Assembly: GCA_045635885.1 (NCBI GenBank)
Contig: JAZTWO010000047.1
Coordinates: 1 to 53,284 of the forward strand
Direction: 5' to 3'
DNA from: RGIG4608 sp045635885
Lineage (GTDB): Bacteria > Bacillota > Clostridia > Oscillospirales > CAG-272
DNA: 53,284 nucleotides
This document shows positions 42,107 through 50,761 of the stretch, piece by piece. The notes beneath the pieces were generated by a model. It did no database searches and was not told the origin of the DNA. It saw only the letters and a program-made list of their open reading frames with translations. Position 1 is the stretch's first letter; each line of letters begins with the position of its first letter. The translations under genes and the position numbers were made by a program.

Positions 42107-43060
42107 ATGTCAGAAAATGTTCAAAACGTTCAAAACACATCTTCCCTTAAGGTTATGAAAGAAAAAGATATGAAAACTGTGGCAACAACCGCCAAAATCA
42201 TGAAGGTTGTTGGTCTTATTGCAGTTTATGCTTTCCTTTTCTTTATGGCATTGGTAGTTCTTTTCCCATTCTATTGGATGCTTATTTCTTCAGTTAAGAG
42301 TGTTACTGAGTACAACCTTGCTACTCCCACTCTTTGGCCTGAAGTTATCCATTGGGACAACTATAGCAGAGCTTTGGTTGCTGCCAATCTTGAAAACGTT
42401 TTCAAAAACACTATTTACGTTGGCTTGGTTTCAACAGTTCTCTCTTTGGTTATCACAGTACTTAGTGCGTTTGCATTCGCTCGCCTTGAATTCAAAGGCA
42501 AAAACGTTATGTTCGCTGCACTTCTTGGTACTATGATGATTCCCGGTGAACTTTTCACAATCACCAACTATCAAACAGTAACTCAATTGGGTTGGATTAA
42601 TATGGATAAGTATGGATTTACTATCCTTATTGTTCCTTTCCTGGTTAGCGTTTTCTATATCTATCTTTTAAGACAGAATTTCTTGCAAATTCCAAATGAA
42701 TTGTATCTTGCGGCAAAGGTTGACGGCGTTAGCGACCTTAAATACCTTTGGAGCGTTATGATTCCTCTTTCACTTCCCACTCTTATCTCTATCACAATCC
42801 TTAAAATGATGGGTTCATGGAATACTTATGTATGGCCTAACCTCGTTGTTACGGGTAAGTTTAGAGAAAACGGTAAATACCTCTTGGTAACAAACGGTAT
42901 TCGTGGCGGTGACTACTCTGTTGAAGGTGCAATCAACACTATTGACTACCCCGTTCAGATGGCGGCAGTTGCAATGGTATCTCTTCCCCTCTTTTTAGTA
43001 TTCCTCTTCTTGCGTAAGTACATTATGAAGGGTGTATCAAGAAGTGGTATTAAGGGATAA
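42107..43060 (+). CDS. ABC sugar-type permease, MalG/UgpE family
   Basis: A 317-residue CUT1 permease with about six membrane helices and the EAA loop (LYLAAKVDGVSDLKYLWSVMIPLSLP). The N-terminal 35 residues are polar, then VFYWMLISSVKSVTEYN. It forms the heterodimeric channel with the upstream permease. A 72-base gap with an imperfect hairpin (43071-43093) separates it from the binding-protein gene. Confidence 0.93.
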   Translation: MSENVQNVQNTSSLKVMKEKDMKTVATTAKIMKVVGLIAVYAFLFFMALVVLFPFYWMLISSVKSVTEYNLATPTLWPEVIHWDNYSRALVAANLENVFKNTIYVGLVSTVLSLVITVLSAFAFARLEFKGKNVMFAALLGTMMIPGELFTITNYQTVTQLGWINMDKYGFTILIVPFLVSVFYIYLLRQNFLQIPNELYLAAKVDGVSDLKYLWSVMIPLSLPTLISITILKMMGSWNTYVWPNLVVTGKFRENGKYLLVTNGIRGGDYSVEGAINTIDYPVQMAAVAMVSLPLFLVFLFLRKYIMKGVSRSGIKG

Positions 43061-43070
43061 TTACTAATTG

Positions 43071-43093
43071 ATTATTAGCCAAATGGCAATAAT
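43071..43093 (+). repeat. Imperfect intercistronic hairpin between permease and binding-protein genes
   Basis: ATTATT-A-GCC pairs with GGC-AATAAT around an AAAT loop, with one bulged A. It is not followed by a proper T run, so it more likely affects RNA processing or stability, consistent with the much higher expression usually seen for binding proteins. Confidence 0.55.
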
Positions 43094-43132
43094 AATAAAA
43101 AATTTTTCATTAACGAAAGGACGGACAAACCA

Positions 43133-44581
43133 ATGAAAAAATTACTCTCTTTGTCTCTTGTTCTCGCAATGCTTCTCTCTATGCTCACACTTGTAGCATG
43201 TGATGATCCAAAGCCAACAGACAAAAAAGACGACACAACACCACCTGTTGTTCAGGACGCATTCGTACTTGCTGACGGCGAAACATACGACGGCAGCGCA
43301 GTAGAAATTGAATTCTCTCACACAATGGGTCAGAATCTTAGAAACGTTCTCGATGCTTATATCGAAGAATTCAACAAGATTTACCCCAACATCACAATCG
43401 TTCACTCTCAGGTAGGTAACTATGATGACGTTCGTGACACAGTTTCTAAGCAGATTCTTGCAGGCACACAGCCCAACATCGCTTACTGCTATCCCGACCA
43501 CGTTGCTCTTTACAACCTTGGTGGTGCTACTGTAACTCTTGACCAGTTCATTAACAGCCCTGAACTTGGTATGACACAGGAACAGATCGACGATTTCATC
43601 GACGGTTACTGGAATGAAGGTATGGCTTATGGTGATGGAAAGATGTACACACTTCCTCTCTCCAAGTCTACTGAAGTTCTTTACTACAACAAGACATACT
43701 TCGAAGCAAACAACATTTCTGTTCCCACAACTTGGGATGAGCTTGAAGCAGTTTGCAGAAGAATTCTTGAACTCGAAAACTACAATCCCACATGTGTTCC
43801 CCTTGGTTATGACTCTGAATCCAACTGGTTCATCACAATGTGCGAACAGCTTGGTTCTCCCTACACATCTGCAACAGGTACAAAGTACCTCTTCAACAAT
43901 GACACAAATAAGCAATTCGTAGAAAGATTCGCTTCTTGGTACTATGATGGTCTTATCACAACTCAGGAAATCTATGGTGCATACACATCCGGTATGTTCG
44001 TTCAGCAGGATAAGACAAAGACATATTCTTTCATGTCTATCGGTTCTTCTGCTGGTGCTACAAACCAGAGACCTACAAAGGGTGCTGACGGTTACCCCTT
44101 TGAAGTAGGTATTGCTCCCATTCCTCAGGTTGATCCTTCTAACCCCAAGGTTATCTCTCAGGGTCCCTCTCTTGTAATCCTTAACAATGAAAACAGACAG
44201 GAAGTTATCGCTTCTTGGCTCTTCGTTAAGTATCTTACAACTTGCATCGAATTCCAGGCTGAATTCTCTATGGTATCCGGTTATATGCCCGTACTTGAAT
44301 CTGTTATGGAAAATCCCGTTTACAAAGAAGACTTCCTTGATAAGGCTGACGGCGGCGACAACATCGCAGCTCTCTCTGTTAAAGTTGGTCTTCAGATGAA
44401 GAACGCTTACTATGTATCTCCTGCTTTCACAGGTTCTTCTGTAGCTCGTGACGAAGTTGGTAACATCATGCAGAACGTATTCATCAACTACGGTGCATAC
44501 TCTAACAAGGCTGAATTGCTTGATGAACAGTTTGCTAACGCTATCGCTATCTGCGAACGTAAGTACCCCAGCTCTAACTAA
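43133..44581 (+). CDS. ABC transporter extracellular solute-binding lipoprotein (family 1)
   Basis: A 482-residue family 1 binding protein. The lipobox LVAC gives Cys23 as the anchor, followed by a polar D/K/T linker. The mature protein has the UgpB/MalE-type pattern: NVLDAYIEEFNKIYPNITIVHSQVG, LPLSKSTEVLYYNKTYFEAN, PTTWDELEAVCRRI, and later SWLFVKYLTTCIEFQAEFS. Its ligand cannot be fixed: family homology points to sugars or glycerophosphate-like compounds, while its nuclease neighbour suggests nucleic-acid breakdown products. The gene shows codon choice typical of abundant surface proteins. Confidence 0.93.
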   Translation: MKKLLSLSLVLAMLLSMLTLVACDDPKPTDKKDDTTPPVVQDAFVLADGETYDGSAVEIEFSHTMGQNLRNVLDAYIEEFNKIYPNITIVHSQVGNYDDVRDTVSKQILAGTQPNIAYCYPDHVALYNLGGATVTLDQFINSPELGMTQEQIDDFIDGYWNEGMAYGDGKMYTLPLSKSTEVLYYNKTYFEANNISVPTTWDELEAVCRRILELENYNPTCVPLGYDSESNWFITMCEQLGSPYTSATGTKYLFNNDTNKQFVERFASWYYDGLITTQEIYGAYTSGMFVQQDKTKTYSFMSIGSSAGATNQRPTKGADGYPFEVGIAPIPQVDPSNPKVISQGPSLVILNNENRQEVIASWLFVKYLTTCIEFQAEFSMVSGYMPVLESVMENPVYKEDFLDKADGGDNIAALSVKVGLQMKNAYYVSPAFTGSSVARDEVGNIMQNVFINYGAYSNKAELLDEQFANAIAICERKYPSSN

Positions 44582-44629
44582 TTTTAAAACAAATAATTTT
44601 AATTATTAATTTTAAGAGAAATATTTAGT

Positions 44630-46009
44630 ATGAAGAAAAATTTTAGATTATTAAGTCTACTTCTCGTTCTTTGTACAATTATTTCTGTTTTGGCGGCTTG
44701 TCAAAATCCTACCGAATCTACTACAACTACAACATCCAAACCAGTTGAAGAACTGGTTTGGGTGGATTACGTATCACAGGTTAAGCTTGATATGACATCC
44801 GACCGTCTTAGACAGGAAGTAACTGTACACCAGTTCGTAGATGGTGACACAACACACTTTAACGTTCCCAAAACCATTGCTCCTAATGGTACTTTGAAGG
44901 CAAGATATCTCGCTATCAACACACCTGAATCTACAGGTGCCATTGAAGAATGGGGTAAGGCGGCTTCTAAATTTACAAGATCTAAGCTTGAAAGCGCAGT
45001 TTCAATTATTATTGAAAGTGATACAAGCAACTGGGATGTTGACTCCACAGGTGAAAGATACCTTGTTTGGATTTGGTATAAAACAGCTCAAGATGCTGAA
45101 TACCGCAATCTCAACATTGAAATCCTTCAAGAAGGTCTTGCTATAGCTTCTAAGTCTGCTAATAACACATACGGTACATACTGTATGGCTGCTATCGAAC
45201 AGGCACAGAAGTTCAAGCTCTATGTTCACTCTGACGAACTTGACCCCGACTTCTACTACGGTGAAGCTAAGCAGGTTACTATTAAGGAACTTGCTCTTAA
45301 CCCCGAAAAGTACCTTGGTATGGACGTTGCTTGCGAAGGCGTTGTAACTTATGACGACAACGGTAGCATCTTCGTTGAAGAATATGACGAGGTTACAGGC
45401 AGATACTATGGTATCACTTGCTTTAAGGGTTATAACCTTCCCGGTAAGGGACTTGAAATTATTCAGGTAGGCAACCGTGTTAAGATTGTTGGTTCAGTTC
45501 AGTATTGGGAAGGCGGCGGAATCTATCAGATTTCTAACCTTACATACAGAATTATGAAGCCCAACGATCCCGATAACATTCAGCTTATCAGCAAGGGTCA
45601 CGCTCCCTCTTACACACTCACTGATCCCGCTACTTTCTGCGAAGGTAAAGTAACTGTTACTCTTTTTGATGAAGACGGCAATGACGTTGAGAAGACTTTC
45701 TCTTATGCTCAGCTTGCTCTTAACACAACAATTGAAATGCATGACCTTTACGTTTCAAGAGTTTACACTACTAACAACGGTGGTGACAGTGACGGCGCTA
45801 TGACTCTTACTTGCACTTACAAAGATCCCACAACAAACAAAACATATACTATTGAAGTTAGAACAGGTGTTTTGTATGATGCTAATGGTAACAAGGTAGT
45901 TGCAAGCTACTTCCAGGGTAAAACAATCGACGTTAAGGGTCTTGTAGATTCTTATAGCGGTGATTATCAGATCGCTTTGCTCTCTCTTAACGACGTTGTT
46001 GTTAAATAA
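44630..46009 (+). CDS. Surface lipoprotein with a staphylococcal-nuclease domain and OB-fold segments
   Basis: A 459-residue lipoprotein (lipobox LAAC, Cys24; T-rich linker 30-40). Residues about 62-200 form an SNase-like domain: VDGDTTHF (Asp71, Asp73, Thr74), RYLAINTPES (Arg92, Asn97, Thr98, Glu100) and ERYLVWIWY (Arg143). The catalytic Arg-Glu-Arg set is kept, but the calcium ligand equivalent to S. aureus Asp40 is Asn97. Two further beta-rich parts (about 215-320: VTIKELALNPEKYLGMDVACEGVV, VGNRVKIVGSVQYWEGGGIYQIS; and about 345-459) look like OB folds. It follows the binding-protein gene by 48 bases, so it is likely in the operon. It would cut nucleic acids outside the cell. Confidence 0.85.
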   Translation: MKKNFRLLSLLLVLCTIISVLAACQNPTESTTTTTSKPVEELVWVDYVSQVKLDMTSDRLRQEVTVHQFVDGDTTHFNVPKTIAPNGTLKARYLAINTPESTGAIEEWGKAASKFTRSKLESAVSIIIESDTSNWDVDSTGERYLVWIWYKTAQDAEYRNLNIEILQEGLAIASKSANNTYGTYCMAAIEQAQKFKLYVHSDELDPDFYYGEAKQVTIKELALNPEKYLGMDVACEGVVTYDDNGSIFVEEYDEVTGRYYGITCFKGYNLPGKGLEIIQVGNRVKIVGSVQYWEGGGIYQISNLTYRIMKPNDPDNIQLISKGHAPSYTLTDPATFCEGKVTVTLFDEDGNDVEKTFSYAQLALNTTIEMHDLYVSRVYTTNNGGDSDGAMTLTCTYKDPTTNKTYTIEVRTGVLYDANGNKVVASYFQGKTIDVKGLVDSYSGDYQIALLSLNDVVVK

Positions 46010-46036
46010 TTTATTTTATAACTATAAGGAGTTATT

Positions 46037-48943
46037 ATGAAAAGAATTATAAGTTTAATACTCATCTTGATTCTTTCTCTTAGCGTACTCGCTGCTTGTA
46101 CTGGCGGCGACAACGCAACAACTACTACAACTAATCCCCCCGCTTCAAGCTATAAGCCCGAAGCAGTAAGAGATTACGTTCGTGGTTTGTATATTGACTT
46201 GGTTGATAACAACAAGACAGTAAAAGATTTCACATTGGTTGCTGCTCTTCCTATGTACGGTGCTAAGTACACAGTTGAATGGACAGTTGACAATGATGCT
46301 ATCGCAGTTGTTCCTTCTGCTGATGGTCTTGAAGTTACTATCGACGTTCCCGAATCAGTTGAAGCTGATATCAACTACACTCTTACAGGTACAGTTGTTG
46401 CTCCCGACGGTGCAACCGCTTCTACTTCATTTGATCTCGTAGTTCCCGCTCCCGTTGTTGTTGGCGGCAAGGCAGAGCTTGATATGATGGGCTCTACAAA
46501 CCTTGTTGAAAAGACAACTGAAAAAGCAATTTTCGCTGCAAATGGTATCACATTTACAAATATCAAGGGTTCCAGCACAACTGATATCTTCACAAATGAC
46601 TATGCATACAGAGTATATGCTAAGTCTACTGTAACAATCGAATACAAGGGTATGAGAAAGATCGTTATCACAGTTGATGACTATGATGGTAACGGTAAGA
46701 CATACATGGCAGGTTTCGACGGCATGTCCATTGAAGGCGTTACAATTACTCGTGAACACGACGTAATTACTATCGTATTTGATAAGGCAGTTGATAAGTT
46801 CGAATCTCTTCCCCTCGCTTCTCAGACTCGTATCGAAAAGATCGAAGTTTACACTGAACTTGATGGCACAGAACCCGGCAACGGTGGTAACCAGGGTGGC
46901 GAAACAGGTGACTACACTGCTCCTGCAGTAGACACAGCCTTCAAGTTGTTCATGGAAGCTTCTGCAGGCACAGTTTACTTCACAGGTGCTATGGATAGCA
47001 CATACCTTGCAACAACAACTGACGTTGCAGGTGCAGTTGACATTTACTTCGAAGTAGTTAGCGGTGGTTACCACATCTACTTCATGAACGGTGATGTTAA
47101 GACATACATCAACGCTGCAGGTTATAAGAAATCTAACGGCTACCTTGGATGTCACTTCGAGCTTGGTGAAACACCCATTTGCGTATGGACATACGACGCA
47201 GAATACGGCATTCTTGAAGTAGTTGCTGAATTTGATGGTCTTGATCCCGACACATTCTTCGCAGGTACTTACGGTTCATACAACACAGTAAGCTTGTCCG
47301 GTTCTTACTACAAGCCTCAGATCGCTACAGGTACACAGTACCCTGCAAGACTTGTTCTCTCTTCTGAAGCAGGTAACGGTGGTTCCGTTCACACACACGA
47401 ATTCGTTAACGGTGTTTGTGGTTGTGGTGAAAAGGATCCTAACTACGTTCCTCCCGTAACAGAAGGACTTGCAATTGTAACTTCTCCTGAAGCAGGCGTT
47501 GCTTACAAGTTCGGTCTCTTCCACGGTAACGAAGGTCAGAACGTATTCTTTAACGGCGAACTTTTCAATAACTACGCTTGGTACTATTCTTATACTCCCG
47601 TTGTAGCAGAAGCTATGGACGTATATCTTGAAACAGTTGAAGGCGTTGAAGGCGGTTACAGACTCTACTTCATTAAAGATGATGTAAAGACATATATCGT
47701 TGCATTCCCTCGTGATGGCGATACAACAAAGGGTACACTTAAGCTTGACACAGTTACTCCTGAAGAATACTACACATTCAATGCAGAATACAACACACTT
47801 ATTTACACATCTGTAACAGGTGAACAGTTCTACATTGGTTCTTCCGGTACATACAAGTCAATCTCTCTTTCCGCTATTTCTTACATCACAAGCGCAACAT
47901 CTTACATTTCTCACCTCTACGGTGCAGACAATGGTTCTCAGGGTGGCACAACTCCTGCTCCCCACGAACATAACTTTGTTGATGGCAAGTGCGAATGTGG
48001 CGAAACAGACCCCAACTACGTTCCCCCTGTTGAAGGTGGCGACGATAATGATGATGGTGTTATGACAATTCCCGAAGTTCTTGCTTCTGCTGAAGGTACT
48101 GCAGTTGTAGTTAAGGGTACAGTTACATCCATCTATCAGGCATGGAGTGATCAGTATAAGAACATTTCCTTCTACATCTCTGATGATGCAGGAAATAAGC
48201 TCCTTGTTTTCAGAACAGGTACAAACGTTAAGATCGGTGACCAGGTAACAGTTACCGGTAAAGCTACTGTTTACAGCGGTACAATTCAGATCGCTCAGGG
48301 TGGCGTTACAGTTATTGACGTTGCTCACGTTTGCACTGAATTCACAGAAGGTTCTTGCGTTGCTGATACATTCTGCGTAGTTTGTGGAACACTCGGCACA
48401 GCTGCTCCCGGTCACAACTATGTTGACGGTACATGTGCTAACTGTGGTGCTGTTGAACCTCAGGGCGATTACCTTCCCGGTAACCTTGTATTCACATCTG
48501 CTGCTAACAAGGCAGACGCAGACTCTTACATGAAGACAAACTTCCCCGAATGGAAGATCACAGGTAAGCTTGGTCAGACATACGGCGGTTACCTTGGCTT
48601 CGGTAGAAGTGGTGATGGCTCTTCTGCAATCACATCTCCTGAATTCTCTACATCTACTGGCTTCACAGTAGTTACAGTTCTTAAGGGCAACGGTTCTTCC
48701 GGTGTTGCTACATCTACTCTTACATTCACATTGGTAGATGCAGACGGTAACACAGTTGCTACAGGTTATGCTGCCGGTGCTTCTACAGCTGCTATCACTC
48801 CTGTAGACGCTAAGGATACAACATACACAATTTCCTTCACATTTGTTGAAGGCAAGACATGGGCTGACGCTACTAACCTTGTTGTTAAGTTTGCTAAGTC
48901 AACTGGTAACATTGGTTTGAAGTCTTTGGATTTCGTTCAGTAA
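46037..48943 (+). CDS. Large repeat-containing lipoprotein with an OB-fold-like domain
   Basis: A 968-residue lipoprotein (lipobox LAAC, Cys21; T/N-rich linker). In order: a bacterial-Ig-like region (about 45-150), an unrecognised beta-rich domain (about 155-275), two related units of about 155 residues (296-450 and 478-632) each ending in a cysteine/histidine mini-repeat (452-473 and 643-664, H-x-H-x-F-V-x-G-x-C-x-C-G-E-x-D-PNYVPP), an OB-fold-like segment (673-762: KGTVTSIYQAWSDQYKNISFYI, IGDQVTVTGKATVY), a Cys cluster (764-812) and a beta-rich C-terminal domain. It lies 27 bases after the nuclease gene. Domain names beyond OB and Ig are not certain, and its partner is unknown. Confidence 0.8.
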   Translation: MKRIISLILILILSLSVLAACTGGDNATTTTTNPPASSYKPEAVRDYVRGLYIDLVDNNKTVKDFTLVAALPMYGAKYTVEWTVDNDAIAVVPSADGLEVTIDVPESVEADINYTLTGTVVAPDGATASTSFDLVVPAPVVVGGKAELDMMGSTNLVEKTTEKAIFAANGITFTNIKGSSTTDIFTNDYAYRVYAKSTVTIEYKGMRKIVITVDDYDGNGKTYMAGFDGMSIEGVTITREHDVITIVFDKAVDKFESLPLASQTRIEKIEVYTELDGTEPGNGGNQGGETGDYTAPAVDTAFKLFMEASAGTVYFTGAMDSTYLATTTDVAGAVDIYFEVVSGGYHIYFMNGDVKTYINAAGYKKSNGYLGCHFELGETPICVWTYDAEYGILEVVAEFDGLDPDTFFAGTYGSYNTVSLSGSYYKPQIATGTQYPARLVLSSEAGNGGSVHTHEFVNGVCGCGEKDPNYVPPVTEGLAIVTSPEAGVAYKFGLFHGNEGQNVFFNGELFNNYAWYYSYTPVVAEAMDVYLETVEGVEGGYRLYFIKDDVKTYIVAFPRDGDTTKGTLKLDTVTPEEYYTFNAEYNTLIYTSVTGEQFYIGSSGTYKSISLSAISYITSATSYISHLYGADNGSQGGTTPAPHEHNFVDGKCECGETDPNYVPPVEGGDDNDDGVMTIPEVLASAEGTAVVVKGTVTSIYQAWSDQYKNISFYISDDAGNKLLVFRTGTNVKIGDQVTVTGKATVYSGTIQIAQGGVTVIDVAHVCTEFTEGSCVADTFCVVCGTLGTAAPGHNYVDGTCANCGAVEPQGDYLPGNLVFTSAANKADADSYMKTNFPEWKITGKLGQTYGGYLGFGRSGDGSSAITSPEFSTSTGFTVVTVLKGNGSSGVATSTLTFTLVDADGNTVATGYAAGASTAAITPVDAKDTTYTISFTFVEGKTWADATNLVVKFAKSTGNIGLKSLDFVQ
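47390..48028 (+). repeat. Mini-repeat pair within the large lipoprotein gene
   Basis: Two 66-base copies at 47390-47455 and 47963-48028 encode H-x-H-x-F-V-x-G-x-C-x-C-G-E-x-D-P-N-Y-V-P-P. Each follows one copy of the 155-residue unit, and the repeat period is 191 codons. Two Cys and two His per unit could form a small metal-binding knuckle or a linker. Confidence 0.75.
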
Positions 48944-48962
48944 TTAATATTATGTAATTACA

Positions 48963-48994
48963 ATCCCCTCGCCTTTGGGCGAGGGGATATTTTT
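48963..48994 (+). terminator. Terminator of the ABC-nuclease operon
   Basis: The GC-rich stem ATCCCCTCGCC / GGCGAGGGGAT with a 4-base loop is followed by ATTTTTAT. Confidence 0.95.
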
Positions 48995-49002
48995 ATGCAT
49001 AC

Positions 49003-49036
49003 AAAAATAGCAGGGTGATTTTTCCCTGCTATTTTT
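49003..49036 (-). terminator. Terminator of the DHH-DHH-surE operon
   Basis: The stem AAAAATAGCAGGG / CCCTGCTATTTTT with an 8-base loop; the T run in the stem serves the minus strand. It lies directly after the convergent plus-strand terminator. Confidence 0.88.
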
Positions 49037-49044
49037 GTTTTATA

Positions 49045-49767
49045 TTAAAATTTTGTCTTGAGCTTTTCAAATGCCACAAGGTCGGTTCTCTCTTTTGTCA
49101 TTGGTGTTACTGAAATTAGACCACTATGGAAGGCATTTGTATCTCTATCCATATCCTCGGGGCAAGTGTCTGCAATCATTTCGCCATACTGAGTGTATGT
49201 TGTTTCATTAACTTGATGGAAGGCATCTGAATAAAATGCGTCGCCCTGCTTTGTAATTTTAATTCCCTTTACTTCTTCGGGAATATTTACATTGAAGAGG
49301 TTGGAATATTCAAACAAATTATTCTTGGTTATATAATTATATGCTTCGCCAAGATATTTAGCCGCTCCATCAAGATTTTCGGGAGTTGTTGAGAATGCGA
49401 TTCCTCTATGATTTTGATTTCCAGCTTCGAATATAGCTCCCATTGTGCCTGAATAGATGATGTCACCACTCATATTTACTCCACGATTGATGCCTGAAAG
49501 CACAAGGTCATATTGTCTATGAAGTCCGAAAATGCCAAAGCGAACACAGTCGGCAGGAGTTGATTCCATTGACCACGCTTCAACTCCCTCGATAAAATCA
49601 ACACGTTTAATTTCAAGGGGATTGATAAAATCAATTGCGTGGCTCTTTCCACTCTGCTCATATTTGGGTGCTACAACTGTTACTTCACCGTATTGCATTG
49701 CCCATTTTGCGAGGAGTTTGATGCCTTCTGCGTTGATTCCGTCGTCATTAACTATAAGAAATCTCAT
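49045..49767 (-). CDS. surE: 5'/3'-nucleotidase SurE
   Basis: SurE dephosphorylates nucleoside 5'- and 3'-monophosphates, and some members hydrolyse short polyphosphate, using a divalent metal. The 240-residue protein has VNDDGINAEGI (metal-binding Asp pair), SGKSHAID, the signature SGINRGVNMSGDIIYSGTMGAIFEA and TPADCVRF. It overlaps the DHH gene by four bases (ATGA), so it is translationally coupled. It is on the strand convergent to the nuclease-ABC locus. Confidence 0.95.
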   Translation of the reverse strand: MRFLIVNDDGINAEGIKLLAKWAMQYGEVTVVAPKYEQSGKSHAIDFINPLEIKRVDFIEGVEAWSMESTPADCVRFGIFGLHRQYDLVLSGINRGVNMSGDIIYSGTMGAIFEAGNQNHRGIAFSTTPENLDGAAKYLGEAYNYITKNNLFEYSNLFNVNIPEEVKGIKITKQGDAFYSDAFHQVNETTYTQYGEMIADTCPEDMDRDTNAFHSGLISVTPMTKERTDLVAFEKLKTKF

Positions 49768-50747
49768 AACCAGCCCTCGTTATTTTCTTTATATTCCTTA
49801 ATGAGTGCGTCTGCATCTGCAATAAAGTTTGCCATTTCTTCTTTGGAATAAACTGTTGCGCCACAAGCACATTCGTGACCACCACCGTGGTATTTTTCTG
49901 CCAAGGGATTTACAGGAACAAAACGTGAACGGAGTCTTACACGGATTGAACCGTCAGCATTATCAATGAATGCAATCCAAATAATAGAACCACGAATTGA
50001 ATCCATAAAGCTTACTGAAGCAGATGCCTGCTCGTTTGTAAGGTTGAACTTTTCTTGCATCTCTTTATCAAGGTAGAGATATACAAGTCCATTCTCTGTC
50101 ATTTCCATCTTTTCGTGTGCGTAGGATTCAAACTTGAATTCGTGGAACTCCTTAAGATAGAGGTTTGCATAGAGGAGATCGGTATCCACTCCCTGATCGA
50201 GCATAAGTCCTGCATAGCGAAGTGTGTCGCCCGAAACGTCACGGAAACGGAAGCGACCACTATCAGTTACCATACCGCAATAGATATATGTTGCGGCTTG
50301 TTTATCTATTTTAAGTTCATCCTTAAACGTATCATAAAATTCTGCAATCATTTCACAGGTTGAGGACTTTTCTTCGATAACCCATTGATAATTGCCATAG
50401 TGCTTATCAACAATGTGGTGGTCGATTTTAACTAATTCTTTGCAAAGTGAATACTTTTTGTTTGAAATTCTATCTTCTGTGCCTGTGTCAACCACAATAC
50501 CAAGTGCATCTGCATAGTATTCATCTGCAACGGGCTCGTCTTCGCCACCAAGGAAATTGAGGTAATCAGAATAGTCTGAATTAAGCAACAAAATCTCTTT
50601 TTCGGGATATGTCAAACGCAAAATCTCACGCAAGCCCTTTGATGATCCCATAGCATCACCGTCAGGACGGAAATGACGGAAAATGATGATTTTGTTATAT
50701 TCTTTGATTTTATCAAGTATTTGTTTTTTTGCTTCGTAATTTGTCAT
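49764..50747 (-). CDS. DHH-family phosphoesterase (NrnA-like), copy 1
   Basis: A 327-residue DHH/DHHA1 protein of the NrnA group, which degrades nanoRNA and 3'-phosphoadenosine 5'-phosphate. Motifs: FRHFRPDGDAMGSSKGL, VDTGTEDRIS, KIDHHIVDKHYGNYQW, the TDSGRFRFRD segment and the C-terminal GGGHECACGAT. It is 14 bases downstream of a second, related copy and overlaps surE by four bases. Both copies keep the DHH triad. Confidence 0.93.
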   Translation of the reverse strand: MTNYEAKKQILDKIKEYNKIIIFRHFRPDGDAMGSSKGLREILRLTYPEKEILLLNSDYSDYLNFLGGEDEPVADEYYADALGIVVDTGTEDRISNKKYSLCKELVKIDHHIVDKHYGNYQWVIEEKSSTCEMIAEFYDTFKDELKIDKQAATYIYCGMVTDSGRFRFRDVSGDTLRYAGLMLDQGVDTDLLYANLYLKEFHEFKFESYAHEKMEMTENGLVYLYLDKEMQEKFNLTNEQASASVSFMDSIRGSIIWIAFIDNADGSIRVRLRSRFVPVNPLAEKYHGGGHECACGATVYSKEEMANFIADADALIKEYKENNEGWL

Positions 50748-50761
50748 GTGTTTACCCTTTC

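Noticed and set aside
43142..43915. 257-residue minus-strand ORF opposite the binding-protein gene
   Set aside because: A reading-frame shadow caused by biased codon use of an abundant protein; no Shine-Dalgarno, low-complexity Cys/Val-rich product. The same holds for 46427-47155 and 47858-48415.
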